Counted from the first letter of the stretch, positions 11,559 to 24,272 are shown. The stretch is 64,000 nucleotides of DNA from Lasiosphaeris hirsuta (GCA_030549175.1 JAUKUA010000003.1:1-64000); one strand, 5' to 3'. The notes: generated from the sequence alone by a model not told the origin. Translations and numbers: made by a program.

Positions 11559-12774
11559 GGGCTGCGTCAAAGAGACATTCCCGATGTGAGGATGCCTTTG
11601 CTAGTTACATGTAACTCTTTATCATAGCGGCTTAGATGGGGTAACGTTGATGTTAGGAAATGAGGGGAGCGGGTGTTTCATGCGCTGTTTTACACACCTC
11701 AAGGACGAGGGATAGGCAGAGTTCCCTGATTTGTCCTCAGCTGTCCCGCTTCAAGAGCCATTCTTTTGAACTCGCTCAGCTCCACCCGAAACACTTCAAC
11801 TTGCTTCATCTTGTGTTCATCTGAGACTCAGTTCATAGGCGCTTATCGGGTCCTCCATCGCGGATTTATGTCAAGCCCCGGATAATCATAAGTGTCTTGA
11901 AATCGTTCAGAGCCGCGATAATTAACTGTGACAAACGGCACTCAATTCAATTGCCAGGAACTTCCCTGCAACGCAGCGGCCAACAACGGCCTCAACAAGA
12001 AAAACGGGATCTTGCGTTAGCAGTACCATTCAAGACTTTAGCCAACCACTGGATAGGCAAACACATGTAATTGAGCAATCGGAGGAGTCCCAGAGAGCCA
12101 ATTTAAGGTGGGAAACCCGACTCCTTCTAATAGATAGTAACATTGCACGAGTCTCCATCAAGTCAATTGATGTCCTATCACTTTGAGTGCATTTCGCTAT
12201 ATTAACTACCTGCCCCTGTCACTAAATGCCTATGTATATGCGCAATTGAATGAAGGCTACAAACTCATAAATCCAAGTCCAAAATTTTAGCCAATTCTAA
12301 TGGACCTAAAGCTTCTTAGAGAAACCCTAGCCCAAATGGCACATGTGAATTCGAACCGCGCCAGACAAGAGGTATATCAGCCCGCTCCTCTCGCCAGAAA
12401 TTCATCATGGCCATAATATCCTCGTCCAGCAGCCACCACCACTTCTCTATACACGCCGCTGGCATCTCCTAACCCCTGGGGTCCCACGGCTGGTGGACCA
12501 CATGTGAGGCCGAGACCGTCTTTGTTTCGCCATAGTGCAGCGGATACATGTGTGCGTTTGAGGGTGAGGGTGACAGTGATTCTTTTTCCATCTTCTTGGC
12601 ACTTGTTAAGCCGTCAACATCAATATCTAGAAGTTATTTAAACCCACGCCAAGCTCTTTGCGCTAGGCGGTTGAGCCGTGACGTAAAGGGGGCTTCCATC
12701 CGCCCCAAACCTTCCATGAAATCATCCAACACACTTGAACCTTCCAGACACTTGACTCCTATTCAATCATAAAA
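11559..12774. other. Intergenic; no gene seen
   Basis: About 1.2 kb without a supported reading frame. A short frame at 12548-12772 lies directly upstream of the dehydrogenase relic and has no recognisable content. Confidence 0.4.
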
Positions 12775-13240
12775 ATGCCTACCTCCCCAACAGTAACCCT
12801 CACCGGCAGAGTCGCCATCGTTACGAGCCCGGCTCGGATCGTCAAGAAAACGGTTGAGAAGCTAAAGGTAGAGAAGATTGAAATTGTTGGTATATCTCCC
12901 CTGGTTATTGGCATGTGTGATGAAAATGGTCTGTCTCGTCTCCTCCACCAGCCAGTCAACAATGCCGCGCTAAATGACTGGACGGCGACCTAAGACATCA
13001 CCCTCCAGCGCTACGCAGCCGTCATGGACACCAACGTGCGCGCACCCATCATACTCGTCCAGGCTGCCCTGCCACATATTCCCTCGGGCGGTCATATCAT
13101 TAACATCTTCAGCTTCGCCACACGCATAGTTAATATCAGTCCGGGTATCCCGCCTATGTCACTCAGGTCGTGGCCTTCTTGGCGAGCGAGGGAGTCGATG
13201 GGTGACGGGGAGCACTAGGAGTGCAAATGGCGGGTCGGTG
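12775..13240 (+). pseudogene. Short-chain dehydrogenase/reductase (SDR) pseudogene
   Basis: The start MPTSPTVTLTGRVAIVT is typical of classical SDRs. The glycine-rich cofactor loop that should follow is missing: the sequence jumps to SPARIVKKTVEKLK. Other SDR landmarks follow: VNNAALNDW (the NNAG region), then after a TAA stop at 12991-12993 YAAVMDTNVRAPIILVQAAL and GGHIINIFS. In a shifted frame come YVTQVVAFLASEGVDG and GVQMAGR, close to the SDR C-terminus. The catalytic YxxxK region cannot be found. Deletion of the cofactor loop and active site, one stop and frame changes show it is dead. An intact homologue would be about 250 residues. Confidence 0.75.
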
Positions 13241-14329
13241 ATCATTTGAGACAAGGCACCGGGATGGGAGTGTCAGTCCGGCCTAAGGCTCGCCTCTTTA
13301 TCAACAGCGAAGGGGAAATTGTTCCGTATGTGATAGCAGCCCTGTCTCCGTCAACAGTATATAACCCACATCTTGAATTCCGTGTCGACTTGAGATTCTG
13401 GCATTCCATTTGGAAAGTTGGCGTGATTGGGTGTGGGTCAAGTGCTCCTTCGTCACACCGTACATTGGTGTACGGCAAAATTTCAGTAATAAAGGGACCT
13501 TATCAACGCTTTCGAGCAAGGAAGAGTATTGTTAATATAACGCCTCCGGGACTAACACCACCTAATGCCACGTTGCAATAAAGGTAACGATAACGTTCAC
13601 GCTGATAACACAAAGGCTCTTAACTGAGTCGGTAACCTACTGTGAAAATAATGCGACAAGAGGATTAAAGAGCTCTTAATTAAGCCAGTCCCCTACTGGC
13701 TAGGCTACCCTTACGACAACTTAGTAGATAATTAGACTTAATAAGCCAGCTTTGTTACTGAAGTAAGTATTTTGAAGGCGAGACTACGTGATATTATACA
13801 TATCTTCGCCCACGGAATATTTCGAACATAACCTTCCAGCTAACCAGTAAGCTCCTTATAAGAGCTGGAGCTCCCAGCCACAGCTATGGCTGCGCGCAGA
13901 GCACTGTGTTACACCCACCGTAGCTATGCGACACTAGACTTAGCTTGATCGTTTCCTCTCGAAACACATGGCGGTTCCTCCTGGTGAACACTTAGGCCCA
14001 CAGTCTTTGGAAAGTAGCCTCCCAGGCCCTCCCCTCGCAAAGAAATCACCATCTCCAACCATACCCCCAGCCACATCCACCCGCGCAACTTCAACACCCC
14101 CTCTCCAGCGTTCTTTTTCCCCCAACAGCATCCCTCACCATTCCACCAACAGAAACCCTCATACAACTGCCAAAGCATACCTCAGCTCAAAGGAATCAAG
14201 CCCTTACGAACAACGGATAGTAGGAGGGTATCCACAAACATCAAGGTTTTCACAAGACTCCAAGCGGCAGAGAGGATATACGGTCGGCAAGTCACCTACG
14301 AAAGGCGCCGCGACCGGAATGTTGAACTC
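13241..14329. other. Gene-free stretch, partly AT-rich
   Basis: Weak frames at 13246-13581 and 13968-14387 have no family resemblance. 13580-13900 is AT- and TpA-rich like the RIP-affected blocks elsewhere, but I could not match it to the LTR or to the transposon in this window. Confidence 0.35.
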
Positions 14330-14388
14330 CTGTTATTTGCTCTGTTATTTGCTCTGTTATTTGCCCTGTTATATGCCCTGTATTTGAT
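14330..14388. repeat. 12-bp minisatellite, about 4-5 copies
   Basis: Tandem copies of CTGTTATTTGCT at 14330, 14342, 14354 and 14366 (the later ones CTGTTATTTGCC and CTGTTATATGCC), ending in a partial unit ctgtatttg at 14378. It lies just past the 3' end of the minus-strand regulator gene. Confidence 0.85.
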
Positions 14389-14435
14389 CATATTGGCAGC
14401 AACTATATGGCCGTTGTGTCACAAGACCAAGGTAA

Positions 14436-16514
14436 TCAGTCAACAATAGTCAGAACCCCTCTATTGATCCTCAGACGCATCAGCGGCCCCGCTATGCTCC
14501 CACCGCCGGTGCGGACACGGCACAGCATCTCGTTGACCCACGTCATCTCCCGGCTCATGTCGGCCGGCGCGAACATCCAGTACGCCTTGACCAGCAACAA
14601 GCCGGGGATGACACTCGCGGGCCCGAACGCCCGAGCATGGTGGAGCATGAAGTACTCGATACTCTGGCAGATGTGATATGCCGGCCCGGTGGGCCACTCT
14701 TCACGATGGCCGAGGGGTGGCAACAGCTCGACGGCGAAATGGCGCAGACACGTCGCAGGCTCAGCCACGCCGGCGCACGTGCACGTGCACACAAGGTTGT
14801 CCCGGCCCACGGAATCGAGTGTGTCCGAGAGCTGCGCCAGCGAGGCGTACGTGAAGCACAGGTGGGCCTGCACGCTCATCAGGGTGATCCAATAGTACAG
14901 CATGTTCTGGCCCACGATGAAGCTGGGGAAGCGGAAGATGACAGGGAACACCTTGCCCGCCTCGGAGCTGTCGAGCGCGCTGGCCATCTGGGACAGCTCG
15001 GGATGGTATAGCGCGCCGGGCGCCACGGCCCTGAAGCGGTCGTGCCAAGCCTCGAGCACGGCCTCTATCCTCCGGCCTTCGCCGACGCACTCGAGCCCGT
15101 CGAGCAGAGCGCGCCGCAGGTCCCCCCGGGCCTCCAAGCTCCGCTCCAGGGCCTGGCGCCGCACCGAGAGATCCGGGACATCGAGCAGGATGTCGATGAG
15201 GAAGTCGAACGGGGTCTTGCTCTTGGGGTGGGGGGCCCACGGGAGCTCGCGCCAGCGGGACTGGGCGAGGAAGTTGCTGCTGGACCGGATGATGTTTTGA
15301 AAGACCTAAAAATCACGCGGTCCAGCACCCATCAGCTTGTCGTTGGGCCAAACGAGGTTAGGGGGTTGGAGCCGGTTACTTACGCTGTGCAGCCGCATGA
15401 TCTGGAAGACGCTGTGGGCGAGCCCGGACTGGTGAGCGACAGGGCCCCGGATGCGCATCAGCTCCATGGCGCCCTGGTAGTGCACCTTGTACCCGTCGGG
15501 CGAGCCGGCGGGGCACTCTGAGATCTCGTACAGCATCAGGGCTAGGCAGGCGGCAAGGTTCTGCTCGTTGGCGACCCACGTCGACTTCAGGCGGTTGACG
15601 TCACGGCGCATGGCCGACAGGCCCTTGGCGTACAGTCGCTGGCTCTCGCGGACGAGGGCGGCGTGGTTCAGGTGGCGGCCCAGACGCGCAGTGCAGGCGG
15701 CCAGCAGCGAGTCTTCGAGGCTCGGGGTCAGCTCGGACAGGTTCATGATGCGCACCATCCAGTCGCCGCGCTCGCCGAAGGACTGCTGCATGGCATCGCC
15801 AACCGACAGGGGCGCGGCATCCGTGGTTAATAGGTTGTTCTCGGCGAATAGGGCAAAGATGCGGTCGCGGAAGATGTTGTGCACCGAGATCTCGGGCGGC
15901 GGGAGGGGAGGGCTGGCCCGGGCCTGGGCGAGCAACTTGCTCCCCGCCCTGCTGGAAGCCCTCGACAACGAGGAGGCCGAAGAAGAGGGGACGCGCGGCG
16001 CGCTGCTCTGGTCGGCAGCCCTCCACCGAGAGACCATGACCTGACCCGAGTCGGATGCGTCTGGCAGGTCTGGCAGGAGCTGGGAGGAGGATTGGTCGGG
16101 TGGCGGGGCGGATGCGTCGCCAGGTCCGTCGGCCACCATGTCCTTGGACAGGATGAAGGCATGCTTACGCTGGTAACCGGTGCATACGCGGCGGGACTTT
16201 GCGCAATTCTGGCAGCTTGGGAGATGGCCGTCACACTAATTAATGTCGTGTCAGTCAGTTCCTCAGTTCCCTTCTCGTGTGCCCGTGTCCAACACAGGCA
16301 AAAAGGTCAAAGCTGTCACTTGGCATCGCCACGGGGTGATTGGTCAATCGTCGCAAAGGCACCCAAAACAGCCGAGAGACCAGGCCCAATGCGGTCAGAT
16401 TCGGCGGATGAGCAGCTTGCGGGGGGACGCGGGGGGGGGGGGGGGGCAACGTACCCTGATTCTCCGCTGCCTGCAGGTGTGGCACGCTTTGGATCGCCCG
16501 GGAACGCCCACCAT
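14436..16514 (-). CDS. Zn2Cys6 fungal transcription factor with DUF3468/fungal TF domain 2-like body
   Basis: Minus strand, three exons: 16514-16455, 16235-15384 and 15305-14436, giving 593 residues. Exon 1 encodes MVGVPGRSKACHTCRQRRIR and ends at GTACGT. The 219-bp intron ends TTAATTAG, and exon 2 opens CDGHLPSCQNCAKSRRVC. Together these form the six-cysteine binuclear cluster (CxxCRxRRIRCDGxxPxCxxCxxSxxxC) at residues about 11-38. The second intron is GTAAGT..TTTTTAG (78 bp), phase 0. The rest is the mostly helical body of the fungal TF 2 family, with a serine/proline-rich segment after the zinc cluster and motifs such as LMLYEISECPAG and MELMRIRGP. It is predicted to be nuclear and DNA-binding; targets are unknown. 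The divergent neighbour at 17307 could share its upstream region, which carries a poly-G run inside intron 1. Confidence 0.88.
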
Positions 16515-17306
16515 CTTGGCGAGATAGACTCAATCTCAGTCCTGCCCAACAAGGGTTTGACACTGATAAGCAGCGTGGTGGAAGGCGTGGATCAGATCGC
16601 AGCGGGGAGTCTCGGCTTCTCCAACTTGAAGGCGTTGGGCGTCGGGACGTTGGAGTCGCATGGTGTAGCGCCCATCCACGAGGAAGAATGACGTGCTGAA
16701 GAGGCGGACGGTGTCTGTGAAGACGTCGACCGCTCGAGATGAGGCCGCCAGGTCGTGGTTTCGTCCGGACGCGTTACCCTGTGCGCGTCTTTGGGCGATC
16801 GGCGAATGCGACTGGCGGATGCGACCGGGTCAGTTAACGTTTCCCGCTCGTTTTCTGTGCCTGGTCGTGGAATCAACAGAGAGAAAAATTTATGAGGGGT
16901 GAGGGGATGGAGCGCGGAGAGTTGTAGGGCTGAGTGGGCCGTTTCAACGATGGACCGTCTGGTTGGCTAGCGCTAGACCGCTTTGGGTCAGAATCCGCGA
17001 AATCGAGTCAGAGGCCAATCATGCTGTCGCAGCTGCGCCATGTTGGTTGCGCTGCTGTGGCCCATGCGAATAAATTATATCCGCCGACCTGTTGAGGAAG
17101 GCGGCTAGATGAGTTGGATGGAAAGATATAACTTGATATCTCTCCTTTCGTCAACATCTGTTATCCTCTCCTTTCCTCTACATCTCTGCTATCCTCATCA
17201 CGAGTTCGACTTACACCTTCAGCCCTCAAGTTAGTTCAGTTCCCTCGAACTCGGAGCAAAGCAGCAAGCTGCACCCCCACACTTCTCCCACTCGCGCAGC
17301 TCCAAA
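16515..17306. other. Divergent intergenic region between the regulator and the membrane-protein gene
   Basis: About 790 bp shared as upstream sequence by two divergent genes. The part before 17307 is pyrimidine-rich with repeated cctttcctctacatct-like words. No gene is supported here; long open frames across 16250-16900 are GC-rich shadows. Confidence 0.45.
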
Positions 17307-18304
17307 ATGGCCGTCAACCCCCACACGGCAGCGGCCATCGCCCAGGTCGCCGCATACGCCCCGATGGCACCCATTACCACGTATCTGATGATCCGGAATT
17401 GGAGATGGCGGCCTCGCACGGCATGGTACCCCCCAGCGGCATTTTCAGCTAGTAGGTACCAGAAAAAGGAGCTGACATGGCTTGTGTGACTGACGCTTGT
17501 ATTGTTCAGTTCGGTTGGCCGGTGGTGTCTTGACCATTATCGAGCAGCAGAACCAGAGCAACCGCACCTTGATCATCACGACCATCGTCCTCCTCAATAT
17601 CGGTCTCATCCCGCTCCTCCTGACCTTGTTGGGTTACGCTCGTCTGGTGTAAGCAATTCCCTTTTACCGCTTTACCCGGCCTCTCAAGTTCTAACCACGG
17701 CAATCCAGACTCGAGAACAACTTTGGCGACTACAAAAGAGTAAAGCTGTTCCTTTTGACGCTCAAAATCTCTCTTTTGGCGGCAGCCGGCCTCCTAGGTG
17801 CCGCCGGTGGTTACGCCGGACAGCCAGAGTCCGCCAACCTCCAGTCGACACTCTCCAAAGCCGCCTACGCCCTCTTCTCGCTCGTACTCGCGGCCCTCAT
17901 CGCTTCCTTTATCGGCTTGTCCCTGAATCAGCGCGGCATCAACCCTGCCCACAGACTTGTAAGCCAAAATACCCATGCACCTACCACACCGATGGCAAAG
18001 TGCCAAGGGTCAAGCTGACACCCATCCGCAGTACGTCACTTGGGGCCTGGTGTCGACCCTCCCTCTCTGCGTCCGCGCGGCATACGGCATCATTGGCGTC
18101 GCCGTCGCTTCGGGAACCAACATGCTCACCTCCACCTGGAGCCCGCTGTTCGGATCCGCCACAGCGTTTGGGCTTATGGGGCTTCTGCCCGAGTACATCG
18201 TCCTCTGCATCTACGTCTGCCTCTCCACCCACCATTTGCGCGCGGCTAAGCGGGAAGAGGTCGTCGAGAGGAGGACGAAACACAGATCAAGCGACGTGAG
18301 CTAG
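17307..18304 (+). CDS. Multi-pass membrane protein, DUF7702-like fungal family
   Basis: Four exons, 17307-17451, 17510-17648, 17709-17958 and 18032-18304, with introns of 58, 60 and 73 bp and in-frame joins, encode 268 residues. The first join restores FSAIRLAGGVLTI and the second YARLVLENNFGDYK. About seven hydrophobic segments are visible: residues ~8-28, 45-58, 68-90, 105-125, 140-160, 185-205 and 215-240. The conserved order is a first helix, an R(L/I)AGG motif, then NIGLIPLLLTLLG. This resembles the fungal family now called DUF7702, of unknown function. The cytosolic tail is basic (AAKREEVVERRTKH). The gene is divergent from the Zn2Cys6 regulator, so co-regulation is possible but unproven. 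The family name is from memory and is less certain than the gene model. Confidence 0.78.
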
Positions 18305-20322
18305 GCTCGTGAGCTGGGGATGACGTTGTTGTCGAGGTGTCTATATTGCATATTCATTTGTTTCGAGCGGCAGGCGCTGTTTTTTGTAATTGCCAAGTTA
18401 TGTTCCACCAGGATGCAGTTCACATTGTGAATCTCTTCAAGACATAAGGATTGGTAGCGTGGTGGCTTGAGCGGATGAGATTGATGCTTTGTCCGGATTG
18501 CATAGGTGCTTGGTTACCCCTTGACTAGGTAGACAACATCACCTTTCTATGCTCTTCTGCCTTTGCTGTCATAATATATATCAGGTAACCTAACCCTGGT
18601 TTGTTTGTCAGCACGTGAAGTTCCCTCGAAGGCCTAAAGGGAGATTCTATAGTCCTAGAAAGGTCTTGTGACAAGGGGCTATACAAATCATGGTCTACAG
18701 CTGAACAGGGTGTGCAAGTGCAAATAGGGTGTTCAGTTCAGTGATAATCTATTGGTAATGAGGGATGTTCGAAGACCTTCGGAGAGCCACCTGGTGTGGC
18801 CCGTTGGTGAGATCTGTTGTAGGTGCTGCAGTTTAGTGCCAAGTAGCTGTCGGAGTTCCCCGTGTGACAGGCCTCTAGGACATAAAAGAGTTGTTTAATA
18901 TTTCACACGGCCTTCCGCCATCAAAAACGGCATTTGTAGAATTCAAAGGCATATTTATGCCTAGCTCAAAGCCTTACACTAACAAACAAGCCAGTGGACT
19001 TACGAGAGCAGAATGTCATCTACTCTCGAGTGGGGTTTTATTTCCATGCCCAGGTCTGTCAGGGAAACAGCAGAGTGGAAGCTATCAATGCATGGAAGCC
19101 ATACGAGTCAAGCATGGAGCTTTATATATTAACAGCTCAATTGTTTTTCAGCTTACGATATCTTCCCAATACTCTCCTAAATCCTCCCTAGCGTATAAGA
19201 GCTAAAATCTTCCACTACCCGTACTTTAGCTGAGATAAAAAGTCATGAAAGCCCTAATCCAGAATAAATAATGTTTCCTTTCTACTGGGGCCGAGATCCC
19301 AAGCAGAGACATAACCTCCATCACTCGTTAAGATAAATATGACCCCTTTCTTGGGCCTAGCCTCAACTGAACATGCAACAGACATTTGTATCCGCTAGGA
19401 TTTAGCGAATAGACTAATAGCCAGCGCTGATCTTGATAGGCAGCTGCAAGAAGCTATCAACGCACGCGATGAAAGTAGACGTCTTCTGGTTGCCCAGCCG
19501 CTCCGAGGTTAACTTAAGATGGTCTTGTATGGTCTCGGAGTCGGGGGCCGAGTCCGAACCGTGAATACTAGGAGTATGTCAGTATCAGTGGCTAGGTGGA
19601 ATTGTCTTCATGAACGCTCACAAGCGGCGGGGGCTAAGTCGAGGGGGGGTAAACTCCGACCACCTCTACGCTCCGACCACCTTATATCTGGTAAGCCGTT
19701 TCCTAATTGAGAACTCTAATAACGGTGGATCTGCGGCTGTAACGATGTACCTAGATACTATTAAAGCTATTCATACTACCAGAGGCACTGAAGTGTTTGC
19801 GGAGTGCCACTAGCTGCCACAGTAAGGCGTTATATCGGTCCGGAATAACGTTAAGGAATTACGCAGGCTTTTATAGCCACGATGGGGAGCCGGGGCCCTA
19901 GCCAAGAAGATAACCGAGTAGGCTGACAACTAACCTTTGACAAGGCTTAGCTATCCACAGGGCCCAGGTGGAAGCGGGTGCAGTTACGAATAGTGGCACT
20001 GAATCCAATGAGCTTAGTAGCCCATCTGACAGCAGCAGCGAGGAAGAGAGCGATACGGAGGATTATATTATGGTGAGTTGAAGATCATGGGTGGTTATTT
20101 CAGTGTGACTATACCGAGTGATCGGAATGTAGGGAGGGTTGGTCTACCCCCCCGACTTATTTCTCCGCCGCACGGCGTTTATCGTTCCTCCGAAAGGGGC
20201 CTCGACAAAATGGCTGACTAAAAGAAACTGGAAGCCAAGACAAAGATCGCGGAATCTCGAAGATATCAAGAAACATCCTGACTCGATCCGACGGCTAGAG
20301 GTAGCGGTTCGTTATAGCTAAG
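18305..20322. other. Gene-poor region with weak repeat-like debris
   Basis: No supported gene. 19500-20100 has a different texture (runs such as cgagggggggtaaactccgacc) and a fragment encoding SSSEEESDTEDYIM near 20030-20075, possibly a transposable-element or gene relic. 18890-19250 holds short frames without similarity that I can recognise. Confidence 0.3.
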
Positions 20323-21336
20323 TCACTGGGGGTCTGCTGCTAACAACAGAATATTTACAATCTGCTGGGCACCTCCCACAACGTAATCATATAGTTGAAG
20401 CGACATCAAGTTCTTGGGAAGCACATCCATCAGCCTGAACGGGGGTACAGCCGTGCTGCTGCCGGCCCTGCTCAACCTGTTATTGGAAACCACGTGGCCA
20501 GCATCAACCGTATAGAATGGCGAGATGCTCGAGCGCCTCGAAATCGTGTAGCGACCCGATGGTAAGGCCGTACTTGCGGGTACTCTGTAGGTTAATCGAC
20601 CGTAGTGGCCCGCCGTTGCCCGCCTGTTCGTGCAAGCGGAATACTCGTCCTCTAGATAATCCTCCTCCTCCTCCACCTCCTCGTCACGCAATCCCCAAAG
20701 TATACAAGCCACATTTATGTCCAGCGCCTTCAATGTCCCCGTCTGCTCCAGCAGATACTTCTCCAGTGTCTTTGGGTTCACCAATGGCGCGCAGCCCCTG
20801 AAATGCGACAGCCCGCCCATTGATAGCGTCAATTCCTCGAACGCGCGGGGACGCGGATGATAGCACCCACCATATCCCCCGAGACATCGCGGCAGAGGGG
20901 GAGGGAGAGGATCAGCGTTGATGTTACGCCGGCGAATCCCGGGTCAAGCTGGAGCCGTGATAGCCCGAGTATCCGTCGTCTGGGTTACTGGATGGGGGCT
21001 GGCCGTGGAACTTCTATTAGAGGGACTAGAGCATGGAGTCTGTGGCTTATCTGCTAAGGCCGAGGGCACCAACATAGGCCTCGATCTTCGCGTACGCGGC
21101 TACTTTGTCGGGACCTGCTTCGGGAGTGGATGTTTGGCCTTCTGGGTGTAGGGTGCGGAAACAATAGTACCTCGGCTAGGATGCGACGTCGATGGCGAGC
21201 TCGGTTACGGTCAACGCGAGGGTCGGGTTCTGGATGTACGGGGTTACGGCTACTACCAAGACTGGTACAGCTGGTCGATGTCTTGCGCAGCTACTCGAAT
21301 CCGCTTGAAGGATAGGTCTGAGAGTTGGCTGGCCAT
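20323..21336 (-). pseudogene. F-box/leucine-rich-type protein pseudogene
   Basis: Minus-strand coding content is scattered over frames. It starts MASQLSDLSFKRIRVAAQ at 21336, then in another frame VTPYIQNPTLALTVTELAID, then LTLSMGGLSHFRGC, LEKYLLEQTGTLKALDI, an acidic run (EEVEEEEDYLEDE), GPLRSINLQSTRKYGLTIGS in a shifted frame, and finally LPKNLMSLQLYDYVV. Phrases of the type 'PYIxNPxLA..V.EL.I' and regular leucine-rich segments are those of fungal F-box-like proteins. At least two frameshifts and several stops separate the pieces, so the gene is inactive. The C-terminal 170-codon frame (20323-20832) is the longest unbroken part. Confidence 0.6.
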
Positions 21337-23073
21337 GGTGTCTGTTTGCATGTCGATGGGGACTGTGTTTCAATCAAGTTGATTTCTGTGGCGAGAGATG
21401 GATGAAGAGTGGCAGCAAGCAGGAGGATGTTGGGCATTCAAACTAACAACACTTACACTTTTTCTTCCTGCCTTCCAGTCCTAGTTGCTGTCTGCCTTAT
21501 ACCCTGGTCAACTTCTTCCGGCAGACTTCACCCATGACACAAGCAATCTTTTTCTTCTCGGCTGAAGGGAAGATATAAGCACGAATGGAAGAACTGCGTT
21601 TCGTGTTAGTGATTAATTTAGGCTACCAGCCCCGCTGTGAAATCCAGGAGTTTGTTTATATTCGTCTCTCGCGGGGGGGGGGGGGGGAGGTGAACCGCGA
21701 GGCAGCAGGAGCAGCTGGGGTTAACCTCCACATGCCTGCTCCATCATGAAAACCAAGATTCTGAGCATGTGAAGTCGAGTGGGACAACAGGTATGATGAC
21801 TCATAGAAGGTTGGTAATTTTGAATTAAATAGCTGCTATACCCACCCAATAAGACCGCAGTCACGGTTCAAATAAAGGACTCGGTAATCTTGTCACGACC
21901 TCCGTATTGGCCTCATCCACGGCTAGAGTCTTTCTTTGCTCTGACACGGTATTGAGGTAAGTGGAAACGGGAGGTGATGGCCTTGTTGCGACCCACCCGA
22001 GCCAAATAGTTCTAGGTCGCTATGAGGCCTATCTACCGTGGCCCAAATAGAGACTAGATGGCTTCTGATGGCCTTAATCGTCAAAGAAGCCAGGAAAACT
22101 CCTGCTAGACTGTGCTCCATGTTGTCAAAGTACCTCATCTCGCGAGGGTCGTTTCTGGCATGCAAATCTGCGCCCGTCGTTAGAATATCTTCCGCAAATA
22201 CTGCATTATCGGTTGGCTGCCAGACGGGCTGTTTTCCTTGTTCTATGTGCCTAGTATTCAGCAGTTGCAGCGAAGAGAAGTTGCTGGTTACCTTGTGTGA
22301 ATTCACCTGCATATAGCCATGTGACCTAAACGCTCAACCAGGTAACTGGCACTTCCTAAAGGAGATAGGCAAGAATTCCCAATTTTCATTTAAGCCAAGT
22401 TTGCAAACTATCAACCGCTCTTCCCGTGTTCAAATAGTTACTTGAGGATGAGGGGAAGAAGTTGGCTTTCAAAGTCTTCCAACTGAGTCATTTGTGGGCT
22501 CGGGTATCAATACCGCTGCGAGCAACTTCCTGCTGGGCGGCAAAACTTCCGGGGCCACGCGCATCAACCGCGACTGCGACTGGGCGCCACACGTTTCGCT
22601 ACCCAAGCTGCGGGTCGGTGTCTGGGCCTCTGCCAGCGTCATGGGATGATGCGCGCTTCCGTGACAGCAAAATGGTGCCCGAAGACGCATAAAGAGCTTG
22701 ACAACACCCGAGGCGATTTCCCAGGCGATTTCCGAGGCGTGTTGGGCAGGAGCTCTGAGCTGGCAGGCCTGCTTCTTTTCTCTCTTGTCTTATTTAAAAC
22801 GTCTTTGCATGTCTCCAGGCTCTCATCCCACCCTCGCCGACGGATTGCACACTAGACGCAAACGCCGATTGTGATTGTGGCAGTGTTATTTTTGCACCAA
22901 CCAGACGAGACCGGGCACGGCAGGCCTCGGCCGCAATGGAGTGCTGTGGCTTATCGGGGCTGCTGCACCCCCAGGGGAGCACCTCGCACAAATTCTCACG
23001 TCGCCCGCATCGCAATCGTGCCGGCTACTCTCGTCTTTACAACGCGCCCGCCCCGACACCGACACGCCTCACC
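21337..23073. other. Mostly non-coding; one unrecognised minus-strand frame at 21923-22312
   Basis: A poly-G run lies at about 21671-21687. The minus-strand frame 21923-22312 (130 codons, containing FAEDILTTGADLHARNDP) has reasonable amino-acid composition but no family I recognise; a matching plus-strand shadow lies at 22038-22316. The remaining sequence shows nothing supportable, apart from a likely promoter region before 23074. Confidence 0.3.
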
Positions 23074-23681
23074 ATGGCAGACCGCAGAGAATACGGCTTG
23101 CACCCGGCCTCACCGCAGCGGAGTCGATTCCCCGCGCCGCAGGACCAGGACATTGACCAGCGGACCGTCGATGGCGACGACGACGGCCGGAGCGTCCGGA
23201 GCACCAGGCCGACAAAGGTCTACAGGGTCAGCATCCCATCCATGGGGTTGAAATGGACCAACCTCAAGGCCTACCTCGAGCTAGAATTTCCCGGGTTGAC
23301 AGTCTTTCAAGACCAATCAGTACGTCAGGCATCCGACCACTGACAGCGCGCTGCGTGTCAGCCACCGAGGTGGCATGCGTGCCAGGGTTCCGTTCTTTTT
23401 TTTTTTGCTTCTTCTTCTCTCTTGTGCTAACTAGCATTCGTCTCCCTCGCCAACAGCAAGGCAGTCCCCGCGATGTGTTCATCGTCAGGCTACCGGAGCG
23501 GTTGAGCGAGATGCAGCTCCAAAACATTGACAACCTCAAGGCGACCCAGCCCGAGGTTGATGAATTTCTCCGTGAGCTCGAGCTAGAGAAGAAGGAGGAA
23601 CGGAGGGCGGTGTCGGGCATGGCCGAGACTGGTCTTTCGGGGAGGGGGAATGCTGATGCGTCCATGACAAGGGCGTGGTAG
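23074..23681 (+). CDS. Small charged protein of unknown function
   Basis: Two exons, 23074-23319 and 23457-23681; the 137-bp intron begins GTACGT, contains a TGCTAAC branch-site match and ends AACAG. The product is 156 residues. The start is chosen at tcaccATGgc; an in-frame upstream ATG at 22936 exists but adds residues of random appearance. Residues 1-45 are polar and charged (QDQDIDQRTVDGDDDG). A compact middle reads YRVSIPSMGLKWTNLKAYLE, then RDVFIVRLPERLSEMQLQNI. The C-terminal third is a predicted charged helix (FLRELELEKKEERRAV). There is no signal peptide or membrane segment. I do not recognise the family. It lies about 590 bp upstream of, and co-oriented with, the CorA-like gene. Confidence 0.6.
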
Positions 23682-24272
23682 CCACTCAGGGCTGCAGGCG
23701 CAAATTCGGGGAGCCAATCACACTAGATTTGCTTGGGTGCTTGGGGTCATGGCGGCGGGGAGCGGGGGAGGAAAGGGGGGGAGGGTTTCTTTTTTTCTTT
23801 TTTTTTCGTTTCTGGCGTTTGACAGACGGGCACGGCGTTTGAATGCGCGGAACAACACATGGAACAGCCCATGGGATAGGGCATTGGATAGTATTTTTAT
23901 TTTTATTTTATAGAGTATGTTTCCATTGAGAGACGTCTTCATCGACATCAGTCCCTAATTCTCGGCCTATACCCATTACTAGACCCATTATTAGACCAAT
24001 TACTAGTTACGAGTCGCACGACTGTCGGCCGAGGTGACTGGGGACACTGGATGGGGAGGGGGGGCGCGCCATCTCCCAAGTGGCTTCGGAAAATCGGAAT
24101 TCAGAGCCTTGCGGATTAGTGATGACGGCCTGGGGTCTAGGGTACACCCGCGCTTCTTCACCTCGCACCATTCAAGAATTGTATGTTCCCCAGCCAGCTC
24201 ACCGAACCAATACTTCCCTTCCCCCCCCCCCCCTCTCGCCTTGATGGGGGCCTTTGTCTCAACTCGGTCGAC
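23682..24272. other. Intergenic, upstream of the CorA-like gene
   Basis: Contains poly-T and poly-C tracts (about 23789-23807 and 24222-24234) and no supported gene. Confidence 0.4.

Noticed and set aside
14637..15521. Several plus-strand frames of 120-160 codons
   Set aside because: They are antisense to the Zn2Cys6 regulator, which has consistent splicing and motifs over the same region.
16431..16446. Poly-G run as a possible regulatory element
   Set aside because: It falls inside the first intron of the regulator gene, and similar homopolymers occur elsewhere in the window (about 21671, 24222, 47971); nothing links it to regulation.
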